From Bog-756 sp963833585 (GTDB lineage: Bacteria; Actinomycetota; Acidimicrobiia; Acidimicrobiales; RAAP-2), in assembly GCA_963833585.1 (NCBI GenBank), contig CAWHYF010000006.1, positions 1,178,001 to 1,242,000 of the forward strand: a stretch of DNA of 64,000 bases, in the 5' to 3' direction. The notes beneath the pieces are model-generated. The model searched no databases. It saw only the letters and a list, made by a program, of their open reading frames with translations, and had not been told where the DNA came from. Both the position numbers and the translations under genes were made by a program. Of this stretch, positions 1 through 7,805 are shown piece after piece (within the stretch, counting starts at the first letter, position 1; each line of letters opens with the position of its first letter).

Positions 1-99
1 AGCAACGGGTCGTCGGGTGGTGCCGCGGCGTCGAGCGGTTCCACCGAGCCGAAATCGCACCCCCGCTCGAAGGCCAAGCGCGAGAGAAAGGCGCGGTAG
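1..99 (+). CDS. yidC: C-terminal tail of a membrane protein insertase, probably YidC (partial)
   Basis: Frame 1 is open from the first base to a TAG at 97-99 and encodes 32 residues: a Ser/Gly/Ala linker ending in a strongly basic stretch (KAKRERKAR). YidC/OxaI proteins of actinobacteria commonly end in such a basic, ribosome-contacting tail, and yidC directly precedes jag in this conserved origin-proximal order. No core YidC motif is inside the window, so the identity rests on position and tail composition. The stop lies 3 bp before the jag GTG, which suggests one operon. Confidence 0.6.
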   Translation, partial: SNGSSGGAAASSGSTEPKSHPRSKAKRERKAR

Positions 100-102
100 A
101 GC

Positions 103-1134
103 GTGGAATGGGTGGAAGCCAGTGGCAAGTCACTGCCTGAGGCCAAGGAGATCGTGCTCGACCTGCTGGGCGTGGCCGAGGACGATGCCGAATTCGTGAT
201 CCTGAGCGAGCCCAAGGCGGGCCTGTTCGGCAGGGTGCGAGGAGAGGCGCGGGTCCAGGCCCGGGTGCGGCCGGTGGCTCCCCCACCCAAGCGTGGCCGG
301 CGACAACGGCCGGACCGCAACCGCGGCGCCGACCGGGGGAGCTCGTCCCGAGCGAGAAGCGACTCGAGCCGTGGGGACCGATCCCGCGGTGGACGATCGT
401 CCAACGGGTCGGGGGGCGTCCAGACCGATGAGGGCCGGCGACCGGCGGAGGCCGACGGGGGAGGGCCCGAGACCAACGGCTCCGGCCCCCCGGCCGGCGC
501 ATCCGGTGGAGGATCCGGCCGATCGGGCTCGACGGGTTCGGGAAGCCGCCGGAAGCGCGGACCCCGGGGTGGAGGGTCGGGCGGCCCGCCGCCCCAAGGC
601 GGACAGCAGCAGTCGAAGCATGGATCCGGTCAGACGCCCGGAGATAGTGAGGACAGCATGGAAGAGTCACTGACCCTCGAGCAGCAGGGTGAGGCGGCAA
701 CCGAGTTCGTGGCCGGGCTGGTACGGGAGTTCGGTCTCCGGGCCGACGTGGGCTTCGTGGAACTGGACGAGGACACCGTGCAGATCGCGGCGAACGGCGA
801 CGATCTGGGGCTGTTGGTAGGACCCCGGGGGGCGACCCTCTCGGCCGTGCAGGACCTGACCCGTACCTTCGTCCAGCGCCAGTCCGAGGTGCGGACCGAC
901 CGCATCCTGGTGGATGTCGGCGGGTACCGGGAGAAGCGGTCGGCGGCACTGCGCCGGTTCACCGAAGGGATCGTCGGGGAGGTCAAGAGCAGCGGCGAGG
1001 AGCGCGCCCTCGAGCCGATGTCCCCCGCCGACCGGAAGGTGGTTCACGACACGGTCAACGAGATCGACGGGGTGGAGACCAGGTCCGACGGAACGGAACC
1101 CTCGAGGTATGTGGTGATCCAACCCTCGACGTGA
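103..1134 (+). CDS. jag: Jag/KhpB-type RNA-binding protein (Jag-N, KH and R3H domains)
   Basis: The 343-residue product starts at GTG 103 with a typical Jag-N domain (MEWVEASGKS..., residues 1-55, including the GLFGRVRGEARV strand). A long low-complexity Gly/Ser/Arg/Pro linker follows (about 60-190), then a KH domain (about 200-265, with LLVGPRGATLSAVQ) and a C-terminal R3H domain (about 300-340, containing the R-x3-H motif in DRKVVHD). Jag/KhpB binds RNA with KhpA and affects cell elongation and division in Gram-positives. The disordered linker of over 100 residues is longer than in firmicute Jag. It sits between yidC and rsmG as in many bacteria. The start fits because the conserved N-terminal domain begins exactly there. 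Confidence 0.9.
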   Translation: MEWVEASGKSLPEAKEIVLDLLGVAEDDAEFVILSEPKAGLFGRVRGEARVQARVRPVAPPPKRGRRQRPDRNRGADRGSSSRARSDSSRGDRSRGGRSSNGSGGVQTDEGRRPAEADGGGPETNGSGPPAGASGGGSGRSGSTGSGSRRKRGPRGGGSGGPPPQGGQQQSKHGSGQTPGDSEDSMEESLTLEQQGEAATEFVAGLVREFGLRADVGFVELDEDTVQIAANGDDLGLLVGPRGATLSAVQDLTRTFVQRQSEVRTDRILVDVGGYREKRSAALRRFTEGIVGEVKSSGEERALEPMSPADRKVVHDTVNEIDGVETRSDGTEPSRYVVIQPST

Positions 1135-1293
1135 CCGCAGCGTCACGACGGGCATTGTGGATGAACGGCACCGGGTCCGCCCCGGTGCCGTTGGCCTTCC
1201 CGGGCCCACGAGACCCCCACTCGGGGGAGGCGACAGAAGGCCGGATCTCCACCCCCCCACCGACCGGGGTCGGGAAGGGTTCCGGGACCGACC

Positions 1294-1962
1294 GTGGGAT
1301 CTGAGCGAACGTTCGGCCCGATGCGGGCCCAGGTCGGCAAGGACGTGACGTCCACCCTCCGTCGAGCCTCCGATCTGGGATTTCTGGGGGGTATGCGCGT
1401 CGAGGACCAGATCGATCACGCCCTGGGCTTCGTGGCGGCCGTCGAGGAAGCCCTCGGTCGGCATCCGACCAGCGCCGTCGACCTCGGTAGCGGAGGCGGC
1501 GTTCCGGGCGTTGTCCTGCATGCTTCCTGGCCCCGGTGTCACGTGGTGCTGATGGATGGGAGCCTACGGCGCACCGAGTTCCTCTCCCGAGAGGTCGAGG
1601 GTTGGGGTCACCCGGGGACAGCGGAGGTCGTTCGAGGAAGGGCCGAAGAGCTGGGCAGGGACGATCAGTTCCGCCAGCACTTCGAGGTGGTGGCGGCGCG
1701 GTCCTTCGGCCCGCCGCCGGTGACGGCCGAGTGCGGGGCTCCCCTCTTGAAGGTGGGTGGATTGCTCGTGGTGTCTGAGCCACCCCAGGACCCAGGCGGC
1801 CAGAGGTGGCCGACCGAGGGCCTGGAGCTGCTGGGCCTGGCCCCACTGTCGCAGACCCGGTTCGACGATCGGTTCAGCTACCAGGTGCTGATCAAGAGGG
1901 CCGCCACCCCCGAGCGGTACCCCCGGCGGGTCGGGATTCCGACCAAACGGCCCATCTTCTGA
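1294..1962 (+). CDS. rsmG: 16S rRNA (guanine527-N7)-methyltransferase RsmG
   Basis: A 222-residue Rossmann-fold methyltransferase. The SAM-binding loop AVDLGSGGGVPGVVL is at about residues 61-75, and the C-terminus ends in a basic block (RYPRRVGIPTKRPIF) typical of actinobacterial RsmG. RsmG methylates N7 of G527 in the 530 loop of 16S rRNA, and its loss gives low-level streptomycin resistance. The protein is a little shorter at the N-terminus than E. coli-type RsmG. GTG 1294 is the first in-frame start with conserved sequence behind it; about 160 bp separate it from jag. Position between jag and parA is the classic gidB locus. Confidence 0.9.
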   Translation: MGSERTFGPMRAQVGKDVTSTLRRASDLGFLGGMRVEDQIDHALGFVAAVEEALGRHPTSAVDLGSGGGVPGVVLHASWPRCHVVLMDGSLRRTEFLSREVEGWGHPGTAEVVRGRAEELGRDDQFRQHFEVVAARSFGPPPVTAECGAPLLKVGGLLVVSEPPQDPGGQRWPTEGLELLGLAPLSQTRFDDRFSYQVLIKRAATPERYPRRVGIPTKRPIF

Positions 1963-2045
1963 ACCCCGATCCCCGCCGTGCCCCGGGATCGAGGAGCGAG
2001 GGCGACGAGCCCCGGAGCGCCCGCGGGCCCGGCGTGACGACAGGG

Positions 2046-2063
2046 ATGTTCCACGTGGAACAT
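2046..2063. promoter_or_regulatory. parS centromere site 1
   Basis: ATGTTCCACGTGGAACAT is a perfect 18-bp palindrome. Its 16-bp core differs from the bacterial chromosomal parS consensus (TGTTTCACGTGAAACA) only by a symmetric T-C/G-A pair. It is the loading site for ParB and lies next to parAB, close to the origin, as in most bacteria. Confidence 0.9.
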
Positions 2064-2251
2064 CCGGGATCGGGGCGCGGGTTGCCCCGAGGGAGGTGAC
2101 CCCAGGCCCTGGTGGCCACCGGTCGGACGGGCGCCCAGGCCGTCTGGGTGAGTCGCCGTGGAGGACGGTCGGGCGGGGGGAAAGACCGACCCTCCGGCGC
2201 TCCGTCCTGCTTCACCAGGCGTGGAGGGGGAGCAACGGGCCTTCGAGCTGT

Positions 2252-2267
2252 GGTTTCACGTGGAACA
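2252..2267. promoter_or_regulatory. parS centromere site 2
   Basis: GGTTTCACGTGGAACA matches the 16-bp parS consensus at 14 positions, with the central TTTCACGTGGAAC core intact. It lies about 205 bp from site 1 and about 135 bp before the parA start, so it may also let ParB repress the parAB promoter. Confidence 0.8.
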
Positions 2268-2401
2268 TATCGGCGGAAAGGCTTGACCTGGTTCTCGTGG
2301 CGGGGGAGTATGAGACCCTTGAAGCCTGCTGAACCGAGAAGACGATAATCCGCGGCCGTCGTCGAGGCCGAAATCGGCCCTCCCCTCCGGATTCGCTGGA
2401 T

Positions 2402-3773
2402 GTGGGAAACGAGTCGGCCTCCCCCCCCGGCACCGGTTCGGTGACGCTCATCGGACCTGAATCCGAGGTCGGACCGCCTCCTTCACCGACGCCCACTCCC
2501 CCGGCTCCTGTGGCAGCGCCCGACGCCCGGTCGACTCAACCCTCGACCACCACCGAGTTCTCCCCGGGTACCACACCTCCGCAGCGGCGGATCAAGGAAA
2601 CCATCTCCGATGTCGCCACTGCTCATGCGGAGTTGGACAACGTCCTGCCCCCGACAGCTTCTGCGCAGACCACTCCCCCACCGCCGGCGCCACGAGCCGA
2701 TCCCCGACCCGAACGAGTGAGCGACACCCCGGTCGCACCGGCGACAGGGTCGATGAAGGTCGGCCAGTCCACCCGAGAGGTCCCCAAAGCCAACTCGGGG
2801 AACGAGCGGGCCGGCGTCCAACCCACCAATACGGTCATCGAGGCCAGCCCCCCGCCGCCCATGCCGGAGCCAGTCGACACCGCGCCGGCCGTGTCTCCCG
2901 CTCCCCAGGCATCCAAGCCGACTCCCCCACCGGCCTCGCTCGAGGAGCCGACCTCTGAAGCGGAGGAAGAGCCGGTGGAGGAGGCTCAGGCTGCCTCCGG
3001 CAATCCACTACCCCGCGTGCTGGCTGTGGCCAACCAGAAGGGTGGTGTCGGTAAGACCACTACGTCGGTGAACCTCGGCGCAGCGCTGGCCGAACTGGGC
3101 TACCGGGTACTGGTCATCGATCTCGACCCCCAGGGCAACGCCACCACCGGGCTGGGTATCGATGCCGCGAAACTTCGAACTCTCGATGTACGACGTGCTG
3201 ATGCGAGACTCGTCACTGGAGGACTGCGTCGAACCCACCAGCATGAAGAACCTCTTCGTGGCTCCGGCCACCATCGCCCTGGCCGGAGCGGAGATCGAAC
3301 TGGTGCCCGCCTTCAGCCGTGAACTCAAGCTGAAGAAGTCGATCGAATCGGTCCTCGACGAGTTCGACTACATCCTGATCGATTGTCCGCCGTCGCTGGG
3401 GCTGATCACCGTCAATGCCCTGGCCGCCGCCGACGAAGTACTGGTGCCCATCCAATGCGAGTACTACGCGTTGGAGGGGCTCAGCCAGCTCATGCGCAAC
3501 GTACATCTCGTGGCGTCCAATCTCAACCCCAAGCTGGATATCTCGACCATCGTACTCACCATGTACGACGCCCGGACGAAGCTGGCCGACCAGGTGGCCA
3601 ACGAAGTTCGCGTTCACTTCGGGTCGAAAGTCTGTCGCAGCGTGATCCCCCGGACCGTCAGACTTTCGGAGGCGCCGTCGTTCGGACAACCCATCACCGC
3701 GTTCGATCCCGCATCGCGCGGGGCCATCGCCTACAGAGAACTAGCCAAGGAGGTCAGCGGTGGCACGACGTAG
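2402..3773 (+). CDS. parA: Chromosome-partitioning ATPase ParA (one-base frameshift in this sequence)
   Basis: A Walker-type ATPase that moves ParB-parS complexes. From GTG 2402 the frame gives a Pro-rich disordered N-terminal extension of about 200 residues, with a TTEFSPG motif resembling the TEFDTP stretch of mycobacterial ParA. The deviant Walker A (NQKGGVGKTTT, about residue 212) and the PQGNATTGLGI motif follow. Near 3164-3168 homology jumps by +1 to the frame reading RNFELSMYDVLMRDSS through DCPPSLGLITVNAL, the QCEYYALEG motif and a normal C-terminus. The total length is 3n+1, so a single extra base (GATGCCGCGA for GATGCGCGA) explains everything. Sequence error is more likely than decay in such an important gene. 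The end overlaps parB by 14 bp. Confidence 0.9.
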
Positions 3774-4713
3774 CGGACTGGGCAAGGGTCTGAGCGCCCT
3801 CATCCCCACCGAGGTGGTCGGTGATCGCTCGTCATCGTTGAGGGACGTCCCGATCGGCAGCATCAAACCCAATCCGCGGCAACCCCGGGTGAACTTCGAC
3901 GAGGACACCATGTCCTCGCTGGCGGCCTCGATCAAGGAGCTCGGAGTGCTCCAGCCGGTCCTGGTGCGGCAGATCGGCTCGGCGGCGGCCGACGACTTCG
4001 AGCTCATCGCCGGCGAGCGTCGTTGGCGGGCGGCACGGAGGGCCGGACTGCAGTCGATACCGGTTCTGGTGTTGACATCCGACGAGAACCAGAGTCTCGA
4101 ACAGGCTCTGGTGGAGAACCTCCACCGACAAGACCTCAACGTGCTCGAAGAGGCAGCGGCCTACCAGCAGCTCATCGAGGAGTTCGGTTACACCCACGAG
4201 CAGGTGGCCAAGCGGGTGGGCAAGAGCCGGACCGCGGTCACCAACATCTTGCGACTCATGCAGCTGCCGGCGGGCGTCCAGCGTCTGCTGTCCGAGGGTC
4301 AGATCAGCCCGGGCCACGCCCGTGCCCTGCTGGGCACCCCGGATCGTGGCTACCAGGAGATGCTCGCCAAGGCGGTGGTGGCCGAAGGTCTGACGGTCCG
4401 GGCCATCGAGGATCTGGTGCGGGAACACAACGGCGAGGGAGAGGGGGAGGGCGCCGATGGGGGAGTGGCCGACGGCAACCCAACGGCGCGGAACGGGGAC
4501 CAGCCCCCCGGACCAGTTCCGTCGCGCCGACTTCCACCTCCCGGCATCCTCGAATTGGAGGAGCTGTTGTCCAGCCATCTCAACACAAGGGTCAAGGTGG
4601 ACCTCACGTCGAAGCGCGGAAAGGTCGTGGTCGAATTCGCCACCCTCGAGGACCTGGAGCGCATCTACAAGTTGATGGTGGGACGGAGCGAGCCCAGCAC
4701 CGCCCCCGCCTGA
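3760..4713 (+). CDS. parB: Chromosome-partitioning CTPase/DNA-binding protein ParB
   Basis: A 317-residue ParB starting at GTG 3760 with the conserved MARRSGLGKGLSALIP. The N-terminal ParB/sulfiredoxin-like domain (about 25-115) has NPRQPR and the CTP-binding GERRWRAARRAG motif. A helix-turn-helix region for parS recognition follows (about 130-200, EEFGYTHEQVAKRVGKSRTAV), then a low-complexity linker and a C-terminal dimerisation domain (GILELEELLSSHLNTRVKV). It is translationally coupled to parA by a 14-bp overlap and should load at the two parS sites upstream. Confidence 0.95.
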   Translation: MARRSGLGKGLSALIPTEVVGDRSSSLRDVPIGSIKPNPRQPRVNFDEDTMSSLAASIKELGVLQPVLVRQIGSAAADDFELIAGERRWRAARRAGLQSIPVLVLTSDENQSLEQALVENLHRQDLNVLEEAAAYQQLIEEFGYTHEQVAKRVGKSRTAVTNILRLMQLPAGVQRLLSEGQISPGHARALLGTPDRGYQEMLAKAVVAEGLTVRAIEDLVREHNGEGEGEGADGGVADGNPTARNGDQPPGPVPSRRLPPPGILELEELLSSHLNTRVKVDLTSKRGKVVVEFATLEDLERIYKLMVGRSEPSTAPA

Positions 4714-4806
4714 CCGCGCTAAGTGGTGGAAGATGTCATAATGTGCAAAAGACGAGGAATCCCACCACGCTGGGTGCTATTTCATCCCTGAACCGGGGGT
4801 AGAGAT

Positions 4807-4839
4807 TAATCCACAACCTGTGTATGAAGTTGTGGATTA
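4807..4839. promoter_or_regulatory. 11-bp inverted repeat made of two DnaA-box-like 9-mers
   Basis: TAATCCACAAC (4807-4817) and its exact complement GTTGTGGATTA (4829-4839) flank an 11-bp spacer. Each arm holds a 9-mer one mismatch away from the DnaA box TTATCCACA. It lies in the 189-bp gap between the convergent ends of parB and the cwlM-like gene. It could be a DnaA-binding pair or, since the flanking genes converge, a transcription terminator; it has no T-run. Confidence 0.5.
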
Positions 4840-4902
4840 CGTCCAGGTGCAGGCCGTGTGCAGGACTTTCTGTCACCCTGAGGGTTTGTGCGGGGACCTC
4901 GA

Positions 4903-5892
4903 TCAGTCCCAGGACGTCCCGACCCACTCGGCCAGGGCGTCCACCACCGACCGGGCGATGGAGGGAGCCCGCTCCACGACCACCGTGGCCGGGCCGATCT
5001 CGCAGATCACCGCCGGCATCCTGGTCTCCCGGAGGAGGGGCAGGGACATCCCCCGGCTCCCGCCGTCGGGAAGGTCCAGGGAGGCGGTGAGCGTGCCTTG
5101 GAGCAGCTCCGCCAACCGCCGACCACCGGGGGAGGAGTAACGGTAGCCGGCGTAGTAGGCGGTCGAGCAGTGCGCGGCGTCCACGGCCAGGCGCAGACCG
5201 ATGTAGACGTGCGCCCCACCGGCATTGGCCTCCGACGCCTGGATCGAACCGTCGGGGTGATGGTGGGTGCTGACCAGGGCCCCGTGGCTGACCAGCAGGC
5301 GGCGGAGCGCCGCCACCGTGGCGTCGAGCCCGCCCTCCTCGCCGATGGCCACCCGCTGGCCACCCAGGGTCCGAGGTCCCTGACGGAGACGCTCCCGGTC
5401 CCGGACCGAGCTGACCAGTTCCGTGTGGTCGTGGCGGGTCCCGAAGCGGAGCAGCTCGGCCACAGTGGAGGCCCCGGCAATCCCGTCCACCGGAAGCCCG
5501 GCGTTCCGCTGGAACTCCCCGAGGGCCGCGGAGGTCATGTCGCCGAAGATGCCGTCCACCCGACCGGTATCGAAGCCCAGGGCGCTGAGGCGTTGCTGGA
5601 GCTCGGCGACATCGTCACCCCGCAGCATGGGTGCCCGACGGTACAAGAAGCGGTCGCCCAGCCGCCGACCGGCCTCCACCAGGGCCGACCAGGTCTGGGG
5701 CCCGCAGACGCCGTCGACCCGGAGGCCCCGGCGGTACTGGAAGGCCTCGACGGCGGCCCGGCTGCCGACGCCGTAGGAGCCGTCAGGGTCGATCCCGGTG
5801 GAAAAGCCCAGTTGTTCGAGCCGGCGTTGCACGTCGGCCACCTCGGCACCGTGCCGCCCGACCTCCAACCACAGGGTGTTCTTCGAACTCAC
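4903..5892 (-). CDS. cwlM: CwlM-like peptidoglycan-binding pseudo-amidase
   Basis: Taken from GTG 5892 (329 aa; the frame runs up to 6018 but then overlaps trxA). Two PG_binding_1 repeats come first (about 10-65, EVADVQRRLEQLGF; about 85-140, DVAELQQRLSALGF). An Amidase_3-type fold follows (about 165-320). The zinc ligands expected in an active amidase are not visible: the DPGHGG strand is replaced by VAIGEEGG and the SIHAN strand by GLRLAVD. Only the late Glu (PAVICEIGP) is kept. Mycobacterial CwlM has also lost catalysis and works as a PknB-phosphorylated regulator of MurA and a MurJ-associated factor. The location in the trxA-trxB-murJ block is the same, so a regulatory role is the best inference. 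Confidence 0.85.
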   Translation of the reverse strand: MSSKNTLWLEVGRHGAEVADVQRRLEQLGFSTGIDPDGSYGVGSRAAVEAFQYRRGLRVDGVCGPQTWSALVEAGRRLGDRFLYRRAPMLRGDDVAELQQRLSALGFDTGRVDGIFGDMTSAALGEFQRNAGLPVDGIAGASTVAELLRFGTRHDHTELVSSVRDRERLRQGPRTLGGQRVAIGEEGGLDATVAALRRLLVSHGALVSTHHHPDGSIQASEANAGGAHVYIGLRLAVDAAHCSTAYYAGYRYSSPGGRRLAELLQGTLTASLDLPDGGSRGMSLPLLRETRMPAVICEIGPATVVVERAPSIARSVVDALAEWVGTSWD

Positions 5893-5968
5893 CTCGGACC
5901 CCGGGGCGGGGTGACCGCGGCCTTCCCGGGGTGGTGTCCCCGACGGCCGACGCAGGTCCGGTCGGGGC

Positions 5969-6295
5969 CTACAGGTGGTCGGCGAGCTCCTGGAGGAGCT
6001 GACCCTTCCCCTTGGCACCGACGATGCGGGCGGCAGGCTCCCCGTCCTTGAACAGGATCAGGGTGGGGATGCTCATCACCTCGAACCGATTGGTGATGTT
6101 GAGGTTGTCGTCGATGTTGAGCTTGGCGATCCCGAGCTTGCCGGCCTGCTCGTCCGCGATCTCCTCGAGGACCGGGGCGATCATCTTGCACGGGCCACAC
6201 CATTCGGCCCAGAAGTCCACCAACACCGGAACGTCCGAGGACTTGACATGCTCGTCAAAGCTAGCGTCGCTCAGGGTCGTGATCTTCGCACTCAT
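5969..6295 (-). CDS. trxA: Thioredoxin
   Basis: A 108-residue classical thioredoxin with the redox motif W32-C33-G34-P35-C36-K37 and the later cis-Pro segment (SIPTLILFKDGE). It is a cytoplasmic disulfide reductant fed by TrxB. ATG 6295 gives the usual length. It lies 130 bp downstream of trxB on the same strand and just upstream of the cwlM-like gene, as in mycobacteria (trxB2-trxC-cwlM). Confidence 0.97.
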   Translation of the reverse strand: MSAKITTLSDASFDEHVKSSDVPVLVDFWAEWCGPCKMIAPVLEEIADEQAGKLGIAKLNIDDNLNITNRFEVMSIPTLILFKDGEPAARIVGAKGKGQLLQELADHL

Positions 6296-6426
6296 GATGG
6301 CCTTTCGTCTTGCCCGTCCTGCGGGCCCTGCCGGATGCCCCTCGGTGGGGGCACGCTACGTCAACACAGGTCGGGCCCCGGTCATTCCCGGCCGCCGCCG
6401 GCCCGGGGCGAAGGGGCGCCCAGGGG

Positions 6427-7392
6427 TTACGGCCGGGCGGCCTGGTCGTCGATCCACCGCTCCGCGTCCAGCGCCGCCATGCAGCCCGACCCGGCGGCGG
6501 TGATGGCCTGGCGGTACCGGTGGTCCTGGACGTCGCCGCAGGCGAACACCCCGTCCACGTTGGTGCGCGTGCCGTCGAACGTGCGGAGGTAACCGCTGTC
6601 CTCCATCTCCAGCTGGCCCTTGAACAGGGCGGTGTTGGGCTGGTGGCCGATGGCCACGAACAGGCCCGACAGCGGGAGCTCCGACTCCTCTTCGCTCTCG
6701 TTGTTGCGCACCCGCACCCCGGCCACCGTGGTGTCGCCCAGCACCTCCACCACCGAGGTATTCCAGAGGAAGACGATCTTCTCGTTGGTGAAGGCCCGCT
6801 GTTGCATGAACTTGGACGCCCGCAGCTCACCCCGTCGGTGGATCACCGTGACCTTGCTGGCGAAACGGGTGAGGAACAGGGCCTCCTCCAGGGCGGAGTC
6901 CCCACCACCCACCACTGCGATCTCCCGGTCGCGGAAGAAGAAGCCGTCGCAGGTGGCACAGGTGGACACGCCGTAGCCCAGGAGTCGCTCCTCGTTGGGG
7001 AGGTTGAGCATCAGCGACTGGGCGCCGGTGGAGATGATCAGGGCGTCGGCGGCATAGGTCGGGTCCTCGGCGTCGGGATCGCCCACCCATACCCCGAAGG
7101 GCCGGTGGGAGAGGTCCACCCGGGACGCCTTGGCCGTCACGTAGTCCGCACCGAACCGCGCCGCCTGCTCGCGGAGGGTCTGCATGAGCTCGGGGCCCAT
7201 GATCCCGTTCACGAAGCCGGGGTAGTTCTCGACCTCGGTGGTCAACATGAGCTGGCCCCCGGGCTGGTCGCTGGTCGAGCTGGGCTCCCCCTCGATCACC
7301 AAGGGTGCCAGCTGCGCCCGGGCGGAGTAGATGGCCGCGGTGAGACCGGCCGGCCCGGAGCCGACGATCACCACCTGGCGGGACTCGGTCAC
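6427..7392 (-). CDS. trxB: Thioredoxin reductase (NADPH)
   Basis: A 321-residue flavoprotein starting at GTG 7392. It has the FAD-binding GSGPAG near the N-terminus, the redox CATCDG motif around residue 145, the NADPH-binding GGGDSALEEA motif and the C-terminal FAD motif GVFACGDVQD. It reduces thioredoxin. The start overlaps the stop of the upstream membrane protein as GTGA, so translation is probably coupled. The same frame stays open far upstream (to 8493), but that part is antisense-type composition over degV and is not part of the protein. Confidence 0.96.
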   Translation of the reverse strand: MTESRQVVIVGSGPAGLTAAIYSARAQLAPLVIEGEPSSTSDQPGGQLMLTTEVENYPGFVNGIMGPELMQTLREQAARFGADYVTAKASRVDLSHRPFGVWVGDPDAEDPTYAADALIISTGAQSLMLNLPNEERLLGYGVSTCATCDGFFFRDREIAVVGGGDSALEEALFLTRFASKVTVIHRRGELRASKFMQQRAFTNEKIVFLWNTSVVEVLGDTTVAGVRVRNNESEEESELPLSGLFVAIGHQPNTALFKGQLEMEDSGYLRTFDGTRTNVDGVFACGDVQDHRYRQAITAAGSGCMAALDAERWIDDQAARP

Positions 7393-7745
7393 GCCGTCCC
7401 CTCGGAGGTGGCGTTGGGATCCGACCTCTGGGACCACGCCACGAGGCCGGCGGCGACGAAGAGCACCCCCACCACCAGGTCCGACAGCCAGACCCGCCCG
7501 TCGAAGGCGTACACCGTCAGCAGGCGGATCAGGGTGATCGACAACAGGACCACCGTGACCATGGCGGCGGCGAAGACGATGATCCCGAACACCACGGCCC
7601 GGGTGACGAGGGTCAGCGGGCGGACGGTCCGGTCCCGCAGTACTTCCACCACGGTGTCGACCCAGTCGGCGCCCCGCGTGGGGAGATCGTTGAGCAGGTT
7701 GGAGCCGGTCAGTCGGGGCGCGGGTGGGTCGGGCTTCGGATCCAT
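7389..7745 (-). CDS. Small membrane protein with two transmembrane helices, unknown function
   Basis: A 118-residue protein with a charged N-terminus, then two hydrophobic helices (LTLVTRAVVFGIIVFAAAMV and the LVVGVLFVAAGLVAW region) separated by a short loop, and a polar tail. The architecture resembles small holin-like or Phage_holin_3-type membrane proteins, but no diagnostic motif is visible and no function is assigned. It ends in a GTGA overlap with trxB and lies 60 bp downstream of degV, so it probably belongs to the same operon. Confidence 0.75.
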   Translation of the reverse strand: MDPKPDPPAPRLTGSNLLNDLPTRGADWVDTVVEVLRDRTVRPLTLVTRAVVFGIIVFAAAMVTVVLLSITLIRLLTVYAFDGRVWLSDLVVGVLFVAAGLVAWSQRSDPNATSEGTA

Positions 7746-7805
7746 GCAGCGAGGATAGTCCGATCGCCCGGATCGCCTGCCGGAGCGCGGTGGCGCCGGC
7801 GCAGG

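Larger units (their letters stand above)
1963..2401. other. rsmG-parA intergenic region carrying two parS sites
   Basis: This stretch of about 440 bp lies between rsmG and parA. It contains one perfect and one near-perfect parS palindrome (listed separately) about 205 bp apart. The short reading frames crossing it have no recognisable protein; the MFHVEH peptide is simply the parS palindrome read as codons. It presumably also holds the parAB promoter, although no clear -35/-10 pair stands out. Confidence 0.7.

Noticed and set aside
2046..2063. Short open frames starting MFHVEH
   Set aside because: They are the parS palindrome read as codons; no conserved protein follows.
3160..3175. Programmed ribosomal frameshift in parA
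   Set aside because: There is no slippery heptamer, stop-linked shift site or downstream structure that I can see, and similar one-base changes affect many unrelated genes here.
4714..4902. Replication origin
   Set aside because: Only two imperfect DnaA-like boxes and no long AT-rich unwinding region; dnaA/dnaN are not in the window. oriC is probably beyond the left edge.
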